Of a stretch of DNA of 59,710 nucleotides, positions 17,677 through 26,517 are shown in pieces (position 1 is the first letter of the stretch; each line of letters starts with the position of its first letter). The DNA comes from Candidatus Apopatosoma intestinale (GTDB lineage: Bacteria > Bacillota > Clostridia > Oscillospirales > CAG-272): assembly GCA_003524145.1 (NCBI GenBank), contig DODZ01000023.1:34102-93811 (forward strand). Direction: 5' to 3'. The position numbers were made by a program, and so were the translations under genes. The notes below the pieces were generated by a model. That model was not told where the DNA came from, did no database searches, and saw only the letters and a program-made list of their open reading frames with translations.

Positions 17677-17705
17677 ATTATATACCTCTCTTTCCTATAT
17701 GTCAA
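17677..17705 (-). promoter_or_regulatory. Promoter of tdh-kbl
   Basis: Minus strand: TTGACA (17700-17705), a 17-base spacer and TATAAT (17677-17682), a full consensus. It lies about 52 bases ahead of tdh, diverging from the rbfA promoter. Confidence 0.85.
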
Positions 17706-17777
17706 GTAAGTATAATGTTAAGTTTATAAAAAATTTTCATAAATCTCAAAAATGGTATGGATTTTCGCTTTAAATAG

Positions 17778-17786
17778 TGCTATAAT
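17778..17786 (+). promoter_or_regulatory. Extended -10 promoter of rbfA-nrnA-truB
   Basis: TGCTATAAT is an extended -10 with no good -35 at the usual distance. A 6-bp hairpin (TTGCCG / CGGCAA, about 17813-17829) sits immediately before the AAGGAGG ribosome site and could modulate rbfA translation. Confidence 0.6.
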
Positions 17787-17838
17787 ATATAAAATAAATG
17801 ATATCAAACATTTGCCGAAAGGCGGCAAGGAGGGATAA

Positions 17839-18231
17839 ATGTCAAATTTCAGAAAAGCACGGATAAACGATGAATTTCTGCGTACCGTTGCCGATGCTCT
17901 GCGCTCGGTAAAGGATCCGCGCGTTAGCTCGCATATGATAACGGTCACACAATGCGACGTTTCCGGCGACCTCAAATACGCGAAGATATATTTTTCGCTT
18001 CTCGATTCCGATGAAGAGACTGTAAAAGAAGTAAAGCAGGGGCTGAAAAGTGCCCGCGGACTCATCCGCCACGAGATAGCGACAAAGCTCAATATGCGCA
18101 TCACGCCCGAACTCACATTCATATACGACAATGCGATAGAGCGCGGCGCAAACATATTCAGGCTGCTTAAAGAAACGCACATCGACGAATCCGCTTCCGA
18201 TACGGATTCGGAGGGTGGCGATGATGAATAA
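17839..18231 (+). CDS. rbfA: 30S ribosome-binding factor A
   Basis: A 130-residue KH-like factor that binds immature 30S subunits and helps mature the 5-prime end of 16S rRNA. The start region FRKARINDEFLRTVADAL and the central DLKYAKIYFSLL are typical. The C-terminal tail is acidic (DESASDTDSEGGDDE), which is common in the family. AAGGAGGG lies 5 bases before the ATG. It heads an operon here with its own promoter, although in many Firmicutes it follows infB. Confidence 0.95.
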   Translation: MSNFRKARINDEFLRTVADALRSVKDPRVSSHMITVTQCDVSGDLKYAKIYFSLLDSDEETVKEVKQGLKSARGLIRHEIATKLNMRITPELTFIYDNAIERGANIFRLLKETHIDESASDTDSEGGDDE

Positions 18232-19201
18232 TTCCAATTCATCCGTGAAAGCCGTTTGCAGGCTTCTCGCGGAAAACGATAATTTTGCCGTATACACACA
18301 CGAAAATCCCGATGCGGATACCGTAGGCTCCTGCTTCGCGCTCGTCCGTGCGCTGAGGCTCTCGGGCAAAAAGGCTTATCCCGTCTGCTGTGACAGAATC
18401 CCCGTTTCGCTCACATTCTTAACCGGCGGGGAGCGCGATTTTTCCGAGGAAGATCTGCCGGAGGATTTTTCTCCGACATTCCGCATAAGCGTGGATGTCG
18501 CTTCACCGAGCCAGCTCGGGAAATATATGGGGCGCGCAAAGGAAATGCTCCTCGTGCTTGACCATCACAGAACTCATGAGTCATATTCTCCGGTGCGCAT
18601 AGTCGACCCGCAGGCAGCAGCCTGTGCCGAGATAGTCTATCGCATAGTCAACCGTATGCTCGCCGGCAGGATTCCCGAGGATATCGCTTCCCTGCTCTAC
18701 GCCGCACTCGCGGCTGATACGGGCGGTTTCCGCTATGCCAACACCACGCCGTTTACGCACAAGATAGCGGCAAAGCTCATAGAGCGCGGCGTAAATCATG
18801 CCAGTATCTGCCGCGACCTTTTCGAATGCAAGACAAAAAGCGCACTCGCCGCCGAGGCTTTTGCCATGGCGAATGTTCAGTATTTCTGCGGCGGCAGGAT
18901 TTCTTATATCCGCATGACGGAGCAGGATAAAAAAGCAGGCGGCTTTGACGAGGAGGATACATATGATGTCATAAATGCCATCCGCCGTGCCGACGGTGTG
19001 AAGGTAGCTATATTTGTGCGCGAACGCGCCGACGGCTCGTATAAGATTTCCACGCGCTCCTCATGCGATATAGATGTATCGAAAATATGCGCCATTTTCG
19101 GCGGCGGAGGTCATTTCGGCGCGGCAGGCTGTGTTGTCTGTGCAGACAACGTGGACAGTGCCGTAAAAAGAATAATAAAGGAATGCGGCTTCCATGAATG
19201 A
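18221..19201 (+). CDS. nrnA: DHH-family phosphoesterase, NrnA type
   Basis: A 326-residue protein of the NrnA family. These enzymes degrade 2-5 nucleotide nanoRNAs and often dephosphorylate 3-prime-phosphoadenosine 5-prime-phosphate. Visible are ENPDADTVGS near residue 30, the DHH metal motif in LVLDHHRTHES near 115, AADTGGFRY near 165, and the DHHA1 substrate loop GGGGHFGAAG near 300. The start is set by GGAGGG at 18210-18215; the ATG at 18221 or 18224 fits, whereas the GTG at 18215 is inside that site. It overlaps rbfA by 11 bases and truB by 8, so translation is coupled. Confidence 0.9.
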   Translation: MMNNSNSSVKAVCRLLAENDNFAVYTHENPDADTVGSCFALVRALRLSGKKAYPVCCDRIPVSLTFLTGGERDFSEEDLPEDFSPTFRISVDVASPSQLGKYMGRAKEMLLVLDHHRTHESYSPVRIVDPQAAACAEIVYRIVNRMLAGRIPEDIASLLYAALAADTGGFRYANTTPFTHKIAAKLIERGVNHASICRDLFECKTKSALAAEAFAMANVQYFCGGRISYIRMTEQDKKAGGFDEEDTYDVINAIRRADGVKVAIFVRERADGSYKISTRSSCDIDVSKICAIFGGGGHFGAAGCVVCADNVDSAVKRIIKECGFHE

Positions 19202-20081
19202 CGGAATACTTCTTCTGCATAAGCCCGTCGGCATCACCTCGCACGATGCCGTAAACAGAATGCGCCGCCTCTTCGGCACACGTGCAGTCGGGCATACGGG
19301 TACACTCGACCCGATGGCATCGGGTCTGCTCGTGATACTCATAGGCAATGCCACAAAGGCAAGCGAATACGCCATGGAGCATGACAAAAGCTACCGTGCG
19401 GGGCTCTTTCTCGGCATAACTACGGACACGGAGGATACAACCGGCAAAGTTCTCTTTGAGAGCGACAATATACCCTCGGAGGAAGAGGTTTTCGCCGTAT
19501 CGCGGCGCTTTGTCGGCGATATAATGCAGACACCGCCGATGTACAGTGCGCTGAAGGTGGGCGGCAAAAAGCTCTGCGATCTCGCCCGCGACGGCGTGAC
19601 GGTAGAACGTGCGCCTCGCCCGATACATATTTACTCGCTCGATATCGCGCGCTCGGACGAGCGAAATTACACGCTTGATATATCCTGCTCAAAAGGAACA
19701 TATATCCGCACGCTCTGCGCCGATATAGGCGCGGCGCTCGGCTGCGGCGGCGCGATGAGCAGCCTCGTGCGCACGCATTGCGGCGGCTTCTCGCTCGACG
19801 ACGCCGTGACGACAGAACAGCTTGAAGAAATTGACATCGCCGCGCGGCAGGCACTCCTGCGCCCGACGGAAAGCCTTTTTCGGGAGCTTCCCTCTGTGCG
19901 TCTGTCGGATTTTTACGCGCGGCTCGCGCGAAACGGTGCCGAAATATATCAGCGGAAGATAAACACAAACTTTCCCGTCGGCACGCGCCTGCGCATAAGC
20001 GACAGGGACGGATTTTTCGCCATCGGCGAAGTGCGCCGCTATGACGAAGGCACGGCAATAAAGCCGATAAAGCGGTTTTAG
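19194..20081 (+). CDS. truB: tRNA pseudouridine(55) synthase
   Basis: Makes pseudouridine at position 55 of the tRNA T-loop. The catalytic motif GHTGTLDPMASGLL near residue 40 includes the essential Asp. The KPVGITSHDAV start and YKAGL-like strand (SYRAGLFLGITTDTEDTTG) are typical. The C-terminal extension is short (295 residues overall). It is third in rbfA-nrnA-truB and overlaps nrnA by 8 bases. A bidirectional terminator follows. Confidence 0.95.
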   Translation: MNDGILLLHKPVGITSHDAVNRMRRLFGTRAVGHTGTLDPMASGLLVILIGNATKASEYAMEHDKSYRAGLFLGITTDTEDTTGKVLFESDNIPSEEEVFAVSRRFVGDIMQTPPMYSALKVGGKKLCDLARDGVTVERAPRPIHIYSLDIARSDERNYTLDISCSKGTYIRTLCADIGAALGCGGAMSSLVRTHCGGFSLDDAVTTEQLEEIDIAARQALLRPTESLFRELPSVRLSDFYARLARNGAEIYQRKINTNFPVGTRLRISDRDGFFAIGEVRRYDEGTAIKPIKRF

Positions 20082-20100
20082 AGAAATGCAAAATACAAAC

Positions 20101-20150
20101 AAACTCCCATAAGAACACCACCCGAAAGTGCAGTTCCTATGGGAGTTTTT
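20101..20150. terminator. Bidirectional terminator between truB and the radical SAM gene
   Basis: Arms AAACTCCCATA-GAAC and GTTC-TATGGGAGTTT enclose a loop, with TTTTTG on the plus side and GTTTGTTTGTATTTTG on the minus side. It serves both converging transcripts. Confidence 0.8.
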
Positions 20151-20158
20151 GCTATATT

Positions 20159-20170
20159 ATACAGCTGTAT
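20159..20170. repeat. Dispersed palindrome at the radical SAM gene stop
   Basis: ATACAGCTGTAT is a fully self-complementary copy. It overlaps the stop codon and precedes the terminator. Confidence 0.7.
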
Positions 20171-21078
20171 TATTTTGCGTCCGCGCCCGTCAAATCAAAG
20201 GGCGGGATGAAGCTTTCCTCCGCTGTGCCGCCCTCCTGTATGAACGCTTTTGCTATGCCCTCGTCTATGGCAAAATTTATTATCCCATCGTATTCGCGCT
20301 CGGTTATTTTCCGCGCCAGCTCGGGATAAGGCACGCCTGCCATCGGCGTATACTGGTTCATTATCGAAATATAAATGCGCCCGCCGTATGTGCGGTGCAG
20401 ATAGCGGAGTACGCTCTTGGCATCGAGCATTCCCTCCGGCAGTATCAGAAGGCGCACTATCGTGCCGCGCTTCATAAGTCCGTCCGCGGAAAAAACCGGC
20501 TCGCCCGTCTGGCGCACCATCTCTGCCGTCGCCGCTTTTGCTGCCTCGGGGTAATTCTCCGCCGCGCTGTATTTCTTTGCGCGCGCTGACGACATATATT
20601 TGAAATCGGTGAGGTATATGTCGATAAGCCCTTCAAGCGTGCGCAGTGTTTCGACGCTCTCGTAGCCGCCGCAGTTATATACAAACGGAAGCAAAAAGCC
20701 GCGGCTTTTTGCCATGATTATCGCCTCGCGTATCTGCGGTGTGAAGTGCGTCGGCGTGACGAGATTTATATTGTGCACGCCCTTTTCCGCCAGCTCAAAG
20801 AATATTTCGCAGAGCCGCTCGCACGATATTTCCTTTCCGAAGCCGCCGTGCGCGATATCCGCATTCTGGCAGTAAACGCACCGCAGGCTGCATCCCGAAA
20901 AGAAAACCGTACCCGAGCCGCGCTCGCCCGAAATGCACGGCTCCTCCCAGTAATGCGGAGCGGCACGCGCTATTTTTATTTCCGCGCCCTGCCCGCAGTA
21001 GCCTGTGCCGCAGGTTCTGTCGGCGCCGCATTTTCGCGGACATATATTGCATTTTTTCAAATTATACATTTGTATCAT
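20170..21078 (-). CDS. Radical SAM protein, PflX type (COG1313)
   Basis: A 302-residue radical SAM enzyme related to pyruvate-formate-lyase activases. The cluster motif is CSLRCVYC near residues 58-65. The N-terminus has a second cysteine set, CNICPRKCGADRTCGTGYCG, characteristic of this uncharacterised subfamily. No function is established for it. Being last in a run with an ABC exporter and a NUDIX hydrolase does not pick a substrate. The start at 21078 has CGGAG 5 bases before it and directly abuts the upstream stop. A perfect ATACAnnTGTAT palindrome overlaps its first codons and another overlaps its stop. Confidence 0.85.
   Translation of the reverse strand: MIQMYNLKKCNICPRKCGADRTCGTGYCGQGAEIKIARAAPHYWEEPCISGERGSGTVFFSGCSLRCVYCQNADIAHGGFGKEISCERLCEIFFELAEKGVHNINLVTPTHFTPQIREAIIMAKSRGFLLPFVYNCGGYESVETLRTLEGLIDIYLTDFKYMSSARAKKYSAAENYPEAAKAATAEMVRQTGEPVFSADGLMKRGTIVRLLILPEGMLDAKSVLRYLHRTYGGRIYISIMNQYTPMAGVPYPELARKITEREYDGIINFAIDEGIAKAFIQEGGTAEESFIPPFDLTGADAK
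21064..21075. repeat. Dispersed palindrome at the radical SAM gene start
   Basis: ATACATTTGTAT lies within codons 2-5 of the radical SAM gene, so this gene has a copy at each end. Confidence 0.7.
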
Positions 21079-21405
21079 TCAAACTCCGAGTATATAAAAT
21101 CCGTTATACTCCTGTATATCTTTTCCGAGCCACTCGGCAATAACCTCGTATTCACGCGGCTTTTCCGCCTCTATCGCGGCGAGGATTTCCGCCGCACGCC
21201 CGGCGCTGTAATAATTCAGCCCGTAAAAGCAAAACCTGCCCGAGCCGTCGGGAGAAATGCACGGCTCGAGATACTTGCCGTACTCTGCCGTAAATTCGTT
21301 CAGAAAATCCGCATCGACATAGAGCGAATCATCGCTCCAGTGGACTATGCGCGAGAGCGAAAACAGCTTCTTTTTATCGTATCGGCGGCAAAAGGCAAAT
21401 TCCAT
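21079..21405 (-). CDS. Protein of unknown function, 108 residues
   Basis: I do not recognise this protein. It is rich in Phe/Tyr (for example GRFCFYGLNYYS) and looks like a compact alpha/beta domain. It starts MEFAFCRRYDKKKLF and ends EYNGFYILGV. The start at 21405 has GGAGG at a 7-base spacing. An alternative ATG at 21459 overlaps the NUDIX stop as ATGA and has GGGAGG 10 bases away, but its extra 18 residues look unlike a real N-terminus. It sits between NUDIX and radical SAM genes and its stop touches the radical SAM start, so co-expression is likely. Confidence 0.7.
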   Translation of the reverse strand: MEFAFCRRYDKKKLFSLSRIVHWSDDSLYVDADFLNEFTAEYGKYLEPCISPDGSGRFCFYGLNYYSAGRAAEILAAIEAEKPREYEVIAEWLGKDIQEYNGFYILGV

Positions 21406-21455
21406 ATAACCGCCTCCGTGCCGCTCGCTGTTTTTGCAGAAAAATTTTCCCTCGT

Positions 21456-21920
21456 TCATTTTATTATAGCCTCCCATTCGCCGCCCCCGACGATATACCG
21501 AAATTCCGTTTTCGCGGGATCAAGCATCATATCTATGAGTGCGCCGAGGTCGGCGACGGCATTTCTGCCGTCTGTCTCATCGCGCGAAAGCCAGAGCATT
21601 TCGCCTTCGTCGGACGGGCGAAGCTCTCCCGAAAAATTCTCCGTTTCAAAGAGAAAGACGATATACCTGCCTCCGCCCTCGCGCGGAAACTGCTTTATTC
21701 CGCAGAGGTGCGGCTCGCTTATGTCAAGTCCCGTCTCCTCCTTCATCTCGCGTATCACCGCGTCGACTACGGATTCGCCGGGTTCTATATGACCGCCCGG
21801 GAGCGCGAGCCCGCGCCAGTCGGCTTTTGTTCTGTTTTGCAGGAGCAGGCGCTTTCCCTCATGCACGAGGCAAAGTACCGTCAGCTCCGTTTTTTCCGTT
21901 CTGTCCATATTTTTTCTCAT
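21456..21920 (-). CDS. NUDIX hydrolase, MutT/8-oxo-dGTPase-like
   Basis: A 154-residue NUDIX enzyme. The box GGHIEPGESVVDAVIREMKEETGL (shown here in two parts: GGHIEPGESV at 41-50 and REMKEETGL near 58) matches Gx5Ex7REUXEEXGU. The subfamily hydrolyses nucleoside diphosphates linked to another group; 8-oxo-dGTP is the usual guess and is not proven. The start at 21920 lies 3 bases after the ABC transporter stop with little room for a ribosome site; Met5 at 21908 is an alternative. Confidence 0.88.
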   Translation of the reverse strand: MRKNMDRTEKTELTVLCLVHEGKRLLLQNRTKADWRGLALPGGHIEPGESVVDAVIREMKEETGLDISEPHLCGIKQFPREGGGRYIVFLFETENFSGELRPSDEGEMLWLSRDETDGRNAVADLGALIDMMLDPAKTEFRYIVGGGEWEAIIK

Positions 21921-21923
21921 GCC

Positions 21924-23687
21924 TTATACAGGCTGAAACTGGCTGTTGTAAAGCTTATTATAGAAGCCGCCGCGTGCGAGCAGTTCGTCATGCGTGCCTT
22001 GCTCTATTATCTTGCCGTCTTTCATCACGAGGATGAGCGAGGCATTTCTGACAGTCGAGAGTCTGTGCGCCACGACGAAGCTCGTCTTGCCGCGCATGAG
22101 CTTGTCAAAGGCATCCTGAACCTGAAGCTCCGTTCTCGTGTCGATATTCGAGGTAGCCTCATCGAGTATAAGCATCGGCGGCAGGGTGAGCATTACGCGC
22201 GTAATGCATAGCAGCTGCTTCTGACCCTGGCTTATGCTGTCCTCATTGAGTACCGTATCAAGCCCCTGCGGCAGTTTTTCTATAAACTTCCAGCTGTGCG
22301 CATCCTTTGCCGCGCGGATGACCTCTTCATCCGTGGCATCGGGCTTGCCGAAGCAGATATTTTCGCGAACGGTGCCGCTCTTTATCCATGTTTCCTGAAG
22401 CACCATGCCGAAGCTGCCGCGCAGAGCATGGCGTGAGAGGCTTACCTCCGGCTTGCCGTCGATATCTATCTCTCCCGCGTCCACATCATAGAAACGCATG
22501 AGCAGATTGATGAATGTCGTTTTTCCGCATCCCGTGGGTCCGACTATCGCTATGCGCATACCCGGCTCCACATGGAGATTGAAATTTTCTATAAGCTTCT
22601 TTTCTTTATTATAACTGAAAGCGACATCGCGGATATCAACCTCGCCGCGTACATTTTCGAGAGTGCCTGCGGCATCGGGTGATTCTTCCTTTTCGTCCAT
22701 CAGCTCAAAGAGTCTGCCCGCGCAGGCGAGCGCATTCTGCATCTCCGTGATAACGGAGCTGATATCGTTGAAGGGCTTCATATACTGGCTTGCATACGAG
22801 AGAAGTACGGCAAGTCCGCCGGCTGTGAGATTGCCGCCTGTTATCATAAGCGCACCGACGAGCGCGACGAGCGCATAGACGATATTGTTTACAAATCTTG
22901 TGGAAGGGTTTGTGAGACTGCTGTAGAAAACCGCCTTCTGGCTGTAAACGCGCAGCTTTTCGTTTATCTCGGCAAAGCGCTCGGAGCTTCTCTTTTCATA
23001 GCCGAAGGAGCGGACCACCTTCTGTCCGCCTATCATTTCGTCGATAAGCGCCGTCTGCTTTCCGCGCGCCTCGCTCTGCCGCCTGAACATATTATACGAG
23101 CGCGAAGCGATAAATTTCGCCACGATGAAGCTGAGCGGTGTGAGAATCAGAACCATCAGTGTTATCCATACATTCTTGGAAAGCATGAAGATAAGCGTGA
23201 GCGCAATAGTCACAATTCCCGAGAAAAGCTGGGTGAAGCCGAGTAAAAGCCCATCGGAGAGGATATCCGCATCGGAAATCACGCGGCTGACTATATCGCC
23301 TGTGCTGTGGCTGTCGAGATAGGAGAGCGGCAGGCGCTGAATATGCTTTATCGCGCCCGAACGGATATCGCGCACTATGCGATATGTCATGCGGTTGTTT
23401 ACAAGATTCATCAGCCATGCCGCAAAGGCGGAAACGGAAGCGAAAATGAGTATTTTCGCAAGATAAACCCACATTGCGTCAAAATCCACCTTGCCCTTGT
23501 CCGCGATATTGTCTATCGCATCGCCGAAGAGCATCGGAACATAGAGCTGGAGCGCCACGGAAAGTGCGGCAAGGACTATCCCCGAAAAAAGGAGTATGCG
23601 GTATTTCGCGATAAACCGCATCAGCTTGCGGAAGGTGCCTTTACTGCCGCGGAGGGTTGACTTTTTTGCATTGTTGTCTTTTTTCAT
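21924..23687 (-). CDS. ABC exporter half-transporter with canonical ATPase site
   Basis: A 587-residue fusion of a six-helix exporter domain (about 25-325) with an ATPase (about 350-587). Walker A is GPTGCGKTT near 385, the signature reads SQGQKQ near 488, and Walker B LILDEATS keeps the catalytic glutamate. With the upstream 580-residue partner it forms a heterodimeric exporter of the YfiBC/BmrCD/TM287-288 kind, for drugs, lipids or peptides. GGGAGGGG precedes the start, 17 bases after the partner's stop. Confidence 0.9.
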   Translation of the reverse strand: MKKDNNAKKSTLRGSKGTFRKLMRFIAKYRILLFSGIVLAALSVALQLYVPMLFGDAIDNIADKGKVDFDAMWVYLAKILIFASVSAFAAWLMNLVNNRMTYRIVRDIRSGAIKHIQRLPLSYLDSHSTGDIVSRVISDADILSDGLLLGFTQLFSGIVTIALTLIFMLSKNVWITLMVLILTPLSFIVAKFIASRSYNMFRRQSEARGKQTALIDEMIGGQKVVRSFGYEKRSSERFAEINEKLRVYSQKAVFYSSLTNPSTRFVNNIVYALVALVGALMITGGNLTAGGLAVLLSYASQYMKPFNDISSVITEMQNALACAGRLFELMDEKEESPDAAGTLENVRGEVDIRDVAFSYNKEKKLIENFNLHVEPGMRIAIVGPTGCGKTTFINLLMRFYDVDAGEIDIDGKPEVSLSRHALRGSFGMVLQETWIKSGTVRENICFGKPDATDEEVIRAAKDAHSWKFIEKLPQGLDTVLNEDSISQGQKQLLCITRVMLTLPPMLILDEATSNIDTRTELQVQDAFDKLMRGKTSFVVAHRLSTVRNASLILVMKDGKIIEQGTHDELLARGGFYNKLYNSQFQPV

Positions 23688-23704
23688 ATTATTGACCCCT
23701 CCCT

Positions 23705-25447
23705 TCAGTTTGCCTTGGCATAGAGCGCGCGCTCTTCGGGAAACTGCGAGAAGTATATTTCCCTGTAGGTATCGCAGGTCTGCATGAGCGAGTCATGCGT
23801 GCCTATACCCATCATCGCGCCGTTGTCGAGGACGATTATCTTGTCTGCCTGCTTTATTCCGGCTATTCTCTGCGAAACGAGGAATACAGTAATGTCGCCG
23901 CCGAGCGAATGTATCGCCTTTCGCAGTGCCGCGTCCGTTGCGTAGTCGAGCGCGCTGGAGCTGTCGTCGAGAATGAGTATCTCGGGCTTTTTTATCAGCG
24001 TGCGCGCAATTGAGATTCTCTGCTTCTGTCCGCCGGAGAGGTTTCTGCCGTTCTGCTCGAGTATGAAATCGAGCTTTCCGTCTTTGCCCTCCACTACCTC
24101 CTTTGCCTGCGCCGTAGTCAGCGCATCCCAGAGAGCCGCATCGTCGGCATTTTCATCACCCCACCGGAGATTTTCGCCTATACTGCCGGAGAAAAGCATG
24201 GAACGCTGCTGTACAGTTCCGACCTTGCGGCAGAGCGTCTCTGCGGTATATTCCTTTACATCGTTGCCGTCTATGAGTACCGCACCGTCGCTTGCGTCAT
24301 AGAAGCGCGGTATCAGGCTGACAAGCGTTGTCTTGCCGCTGCCCGTACCGCCGATGATGCCGATAGTCTCGCCCTTTTTCGCTTCAAATGAGATATTTTT
24401 CAGGCTCGGTGCGGAAGCACCTTTATAAGAAAATGTGACATTCTCGAAGCGGACGGCGCTATCGCCCGCCTTTTCCCCGGCATCGCTTGCGGGATATTCC
24501 ATGCATGTTTTCACTGAGAGAATATTTGCAACGCGCTTTGCGCAAGCCATGGACTTATTGAGCGTGATGATGAGCGAAGCAAGCTTGATAAGCTCCACTA
24601 TTATCTGGAGCATATAGTTGTAGAGTGCTATTACATAGCCCTGCTCAAGCGTGCCGATGTTTACCTGCACGGCGGCGCGGTCTATGAGAAAAACAGCGCC
24701 GATATTTATAAGAACATAAGTAAGCGGGTTGAGAAGTGCCGATATCTTGCCGACAAATTCGTTGAGCTTCGTAAGCGCGTTGTTGCTCTCTTCAAATTCC
24801 GTGACGGAATGCTCCTCGCGGCAGAATGCGCGTATTACGCGGACGCCCGTAAGATTTTCTCTCGTGAGCCTCGTCACGCGGTCGAGTCTGCCCTGCACCT
24901 TGCCGAAAAGCGGGATGCTCACAAGCATTATCGCAAATACGACGATGAAAAGCACGGGGATGGTTATGGCGAAAATGACGCCGCATTTCACATTTATGAT
25001 GAAAGCCGCTATCATCGAGCCGATGACGATAAAGGGACTGCGCAGGAGCAGACGAAGCCCGAGATTGAGTCCGTTCTGAACCTGATTTATATCGCTTCCG
25101 AGCCTTGTTATTATCGTGTCCGTGCCGAGCGTGTCAAGCTCGGTGAAGGAAAGACTCTGCACATGGTCAAAGGTCGCCTGACGAAGCGATGCGGCAAAGC
25201 CGACGCTCGCTTTTGCCGCAAAGAACTGTGCCGCAACGGTACAGCAAAGCCCGAGCGCCGCCATGCCGAGCAGAATCAGCGCACAACGCACCATATAGGC
25301 TTTGTCGCCGTTTTTCACGCCGACATTTATCATATCGGCGACAACTACCGGCACAAGCAGATCGAAGGCAACCTCCAGCACCTTGAAAAGCGGCGCGAGG
25401 ATGCTCTCCTTCCTGTACTTTTTCAGATAGATAAGCAATTTTTTCAT
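23705..25447 (-). CDS. ABC exporter half-transporter with degenerate ATPase site
   Basis: A 580-residue partner of the previous protein with the same layout. Walker A is GGTGSGKTT and the signature LSGGQKQR is intact. Walker B is ILILDDSSSALD, so the catalytic Glu is Asp. Such asymmetry is the hallmark of heterodimeric exporters: this subunit contributes the degenerate site, the partner the working one. I placed the start at MKKLLIYLKKYRKE (25447). The frame is open 324 bases further, but that stretch overlaps the next gene and encodes low-complexity basic residues. GGAG is 12 bases upstream. Confidence 0.9.
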   Translation of the reverse strand: MKKLLIYLKKYRKESILAPLFKVLEVAFDLLVPVVVADMINVGVKNGDKAYMVRCALILLGMAALGLCCTVAAQFFAAKASVGFAASLRQATFDHVQSLSFTELDTLGTDTIITRLGSDINQVQNGLNLGLRLLLRSPFIVIGSMIAAFIINVKCGVIFAITIPVLFIVVFAIMLVSIPLFGKVQGRLDRVTRLTRENLTGVRVIRAFCREEHSVTEFEESNNALTKLNEFVGKISALLNPLTYVLINIGAVFLIDRAAVQVNIGTLEQGYVIALYNYMLQIIVELIKLASLIITLNKSMACAKRVANILSVKTCMEYPASDAGEKAGDSAVRFENVTFSYKGASAPSLKNISFEAKKGETIGIIGGTGSGKTTLVSLIPRFYDASDGAVLIDGNDVKEYTAETLCRKVGTVQQRSMLFSGSIGENLRWGDENADDAALWDALTTAQAKEVVEGKDGKLDFILEQNGRNLSGGQKQRISIARTLIKKPEILILDDSSSALDYATDAALRKAIHSLGGDITVFLVSQRIAGIKQADKIIVLDNGAMMGIGTHDSLMQTCDTYREIYFSQFPEERALYAKAN

Positions 25448-25487
25448 TTGCTGGTTTTTCTCCGTTTTTTGCGTGATTTTTATATTT

Positions 25488-26027
25488 TCAACAGCCGAAA
25501 TCGGCAGTATGGATTTCTTCCACGGGAAATGATATTCTGACAAGTCCTGCCGAGACGATAGCCCCCTGCATTTTCCGGAATTCGCGCAGGATAAGCCCGC
25601 TCGCCCTGTAAAAAGCTTCCTTGCCGTCCTCACCCGTGAGCGCGAGCGTGCAGTGCGGCGTCCACCTGTCGGGCAGATACCATTCCCACCCGGTCGCATC
25701 ATAGCCGCAAAGCACCGCATGGAGTTCTCTTTGAAGCGCGAAAAGCGCACCGTTTCCCACAGGGGAAGCAAAGATTGTGCCCGTGTCGGTGAACATGCCG
25801 ACAGAGTGAAAAGCTATGGGAAGCTTTCCTTTCGCCGCGGCAAAAGCTTTCAGCTTCGGTATGCAGTCAGCTTCGTCTATGTCATTATAGCAAGCCAGTG
25901 TGATATGCGGTCTCGATTTCCATTCGAGAAATTTTGTGCTTATCCCCTCCTCGGCTACCCTGCCCGCCAGATGGGCGAGCGCCGCCTCGGTATCCCTGTC
26001 AAAATAGGCTTCGATTGCATATTTCAT
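25488..26027 (-). CDS. 2-prime-5-prime RNA ligase-like 2H phosphoesterase
   Basis: A 179-residue protein with two H-x-T-x motifs, PHITLAC near residue 43 and PHCTLAL near 128, defining the 2H phosphoesterase fold shared by LigT/ThpR and cyclic phosphodiesterases. These enzymes open 2-prime,3-prime-cyclic phosphates or cleave 2-prime-5-prime links; the natural substrate is unknown. The start at 26027 has GGGGGA 5 bases upstream, while the longer frame (26072) overlaps the previous gene. It is 40 bases ahead of the exporter genes in the same run. Confidence 0.85.
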   Translation of the reverse strand: MKYAIEAYFDRDTEAALAHLAGRVAEEGISTKFLEWKSRPHITLACYNDIDEADCIPKLKAFAAAKGKLPIAFHSVGMFTDTGTIFASPVGNGALFALQRELHAVLCGYDATGWEWYLPDRWTPHCTLALTGEDGKEAFYRASGLILREFRKMQGAIVSAGLVRISFPVEEIHTADFGC

Positions 26028-26055
26028 GATTTTCCCCCGGTTTTGGTTTTTGCTT

Positions 26056-26481
26056 TCATTTTTCAAAATCAAGCAGATTAAGACCTATGCCCTCGTCAAA
26101 TCTGCGCCCGACCGCGCCGCATAATGTACGCACGAAAATCTCTGCCGTCGCGCTTATCACGGCGCTGTTCAAATGCCCGCCGAAAACCGCTCCCGCAGCA
26201 TTGCCTGCCGAAAAATGCAGATGCAGATAGGGCTTTCCGTCCTTTTGCGTGATGTTTCCCGAGAGCGAAACTATCTCATAGGCTCCCGAAAATTCGTTTG
26301 CGTAATATTTTTTCTTCGCCGTGTCGTAAACTCCGACGGTAAAGGCATTTACCGCGCCTATGCCGCTCACTTCGGCAAGCGCGATTTTCTCCTTTTCGGC
26401 AAGAGCAGTCATGCTCGCGCATATTTCATCGCCAACTCCGAGCCGCACGATGTATGTATCGCCGTGTTTTTTGTAATCCAT
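26056..26481 (-). CDS. PPC (DUF296) domain protein
   Basis: A 141-residue single-domain protein. The PPC/DUF296 fold is shown by EVSGIGAVNAFTVGVYD and by the conserved HLHFSAGNAAGAVFGGHL stretch, whose histidines could bind metal. In plants this domain accompanies AT-hooks; free-standing bacterial copies trimerise and have no settled role. GGAGG lies 6 bases before the ATG. It is the second gene of the eight-gene run. Confidence 0.88.
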   Translation of the reverse strand: MDYKKHGDTYIVRLGVGDEICASMTALAEKEKIALAEVSGIGAVNAFTVGVYDTAKKKYYANEFSGAYEIVSLSGNITQKDGKPYLHLHFSAGNAAGAVFGGHLNSAVISATAEIFVRTLCGAVGRRFDEGIGLNLLDFEK

Positions 26482-26517
26482 GTTTTCCTCCGTTTATGCT
26501 TTCGCGTGCAAATTCGC

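Noticed and set aside
25448..25771. A 108-residue N-terminal extension of the first ABC exporter gene
   Set aside because: It overlaps the 2H phosphoesterase gene, is rich in Arg/Ser and lacks a ribosome site; family alignment starts at MKKLLIYLKK.
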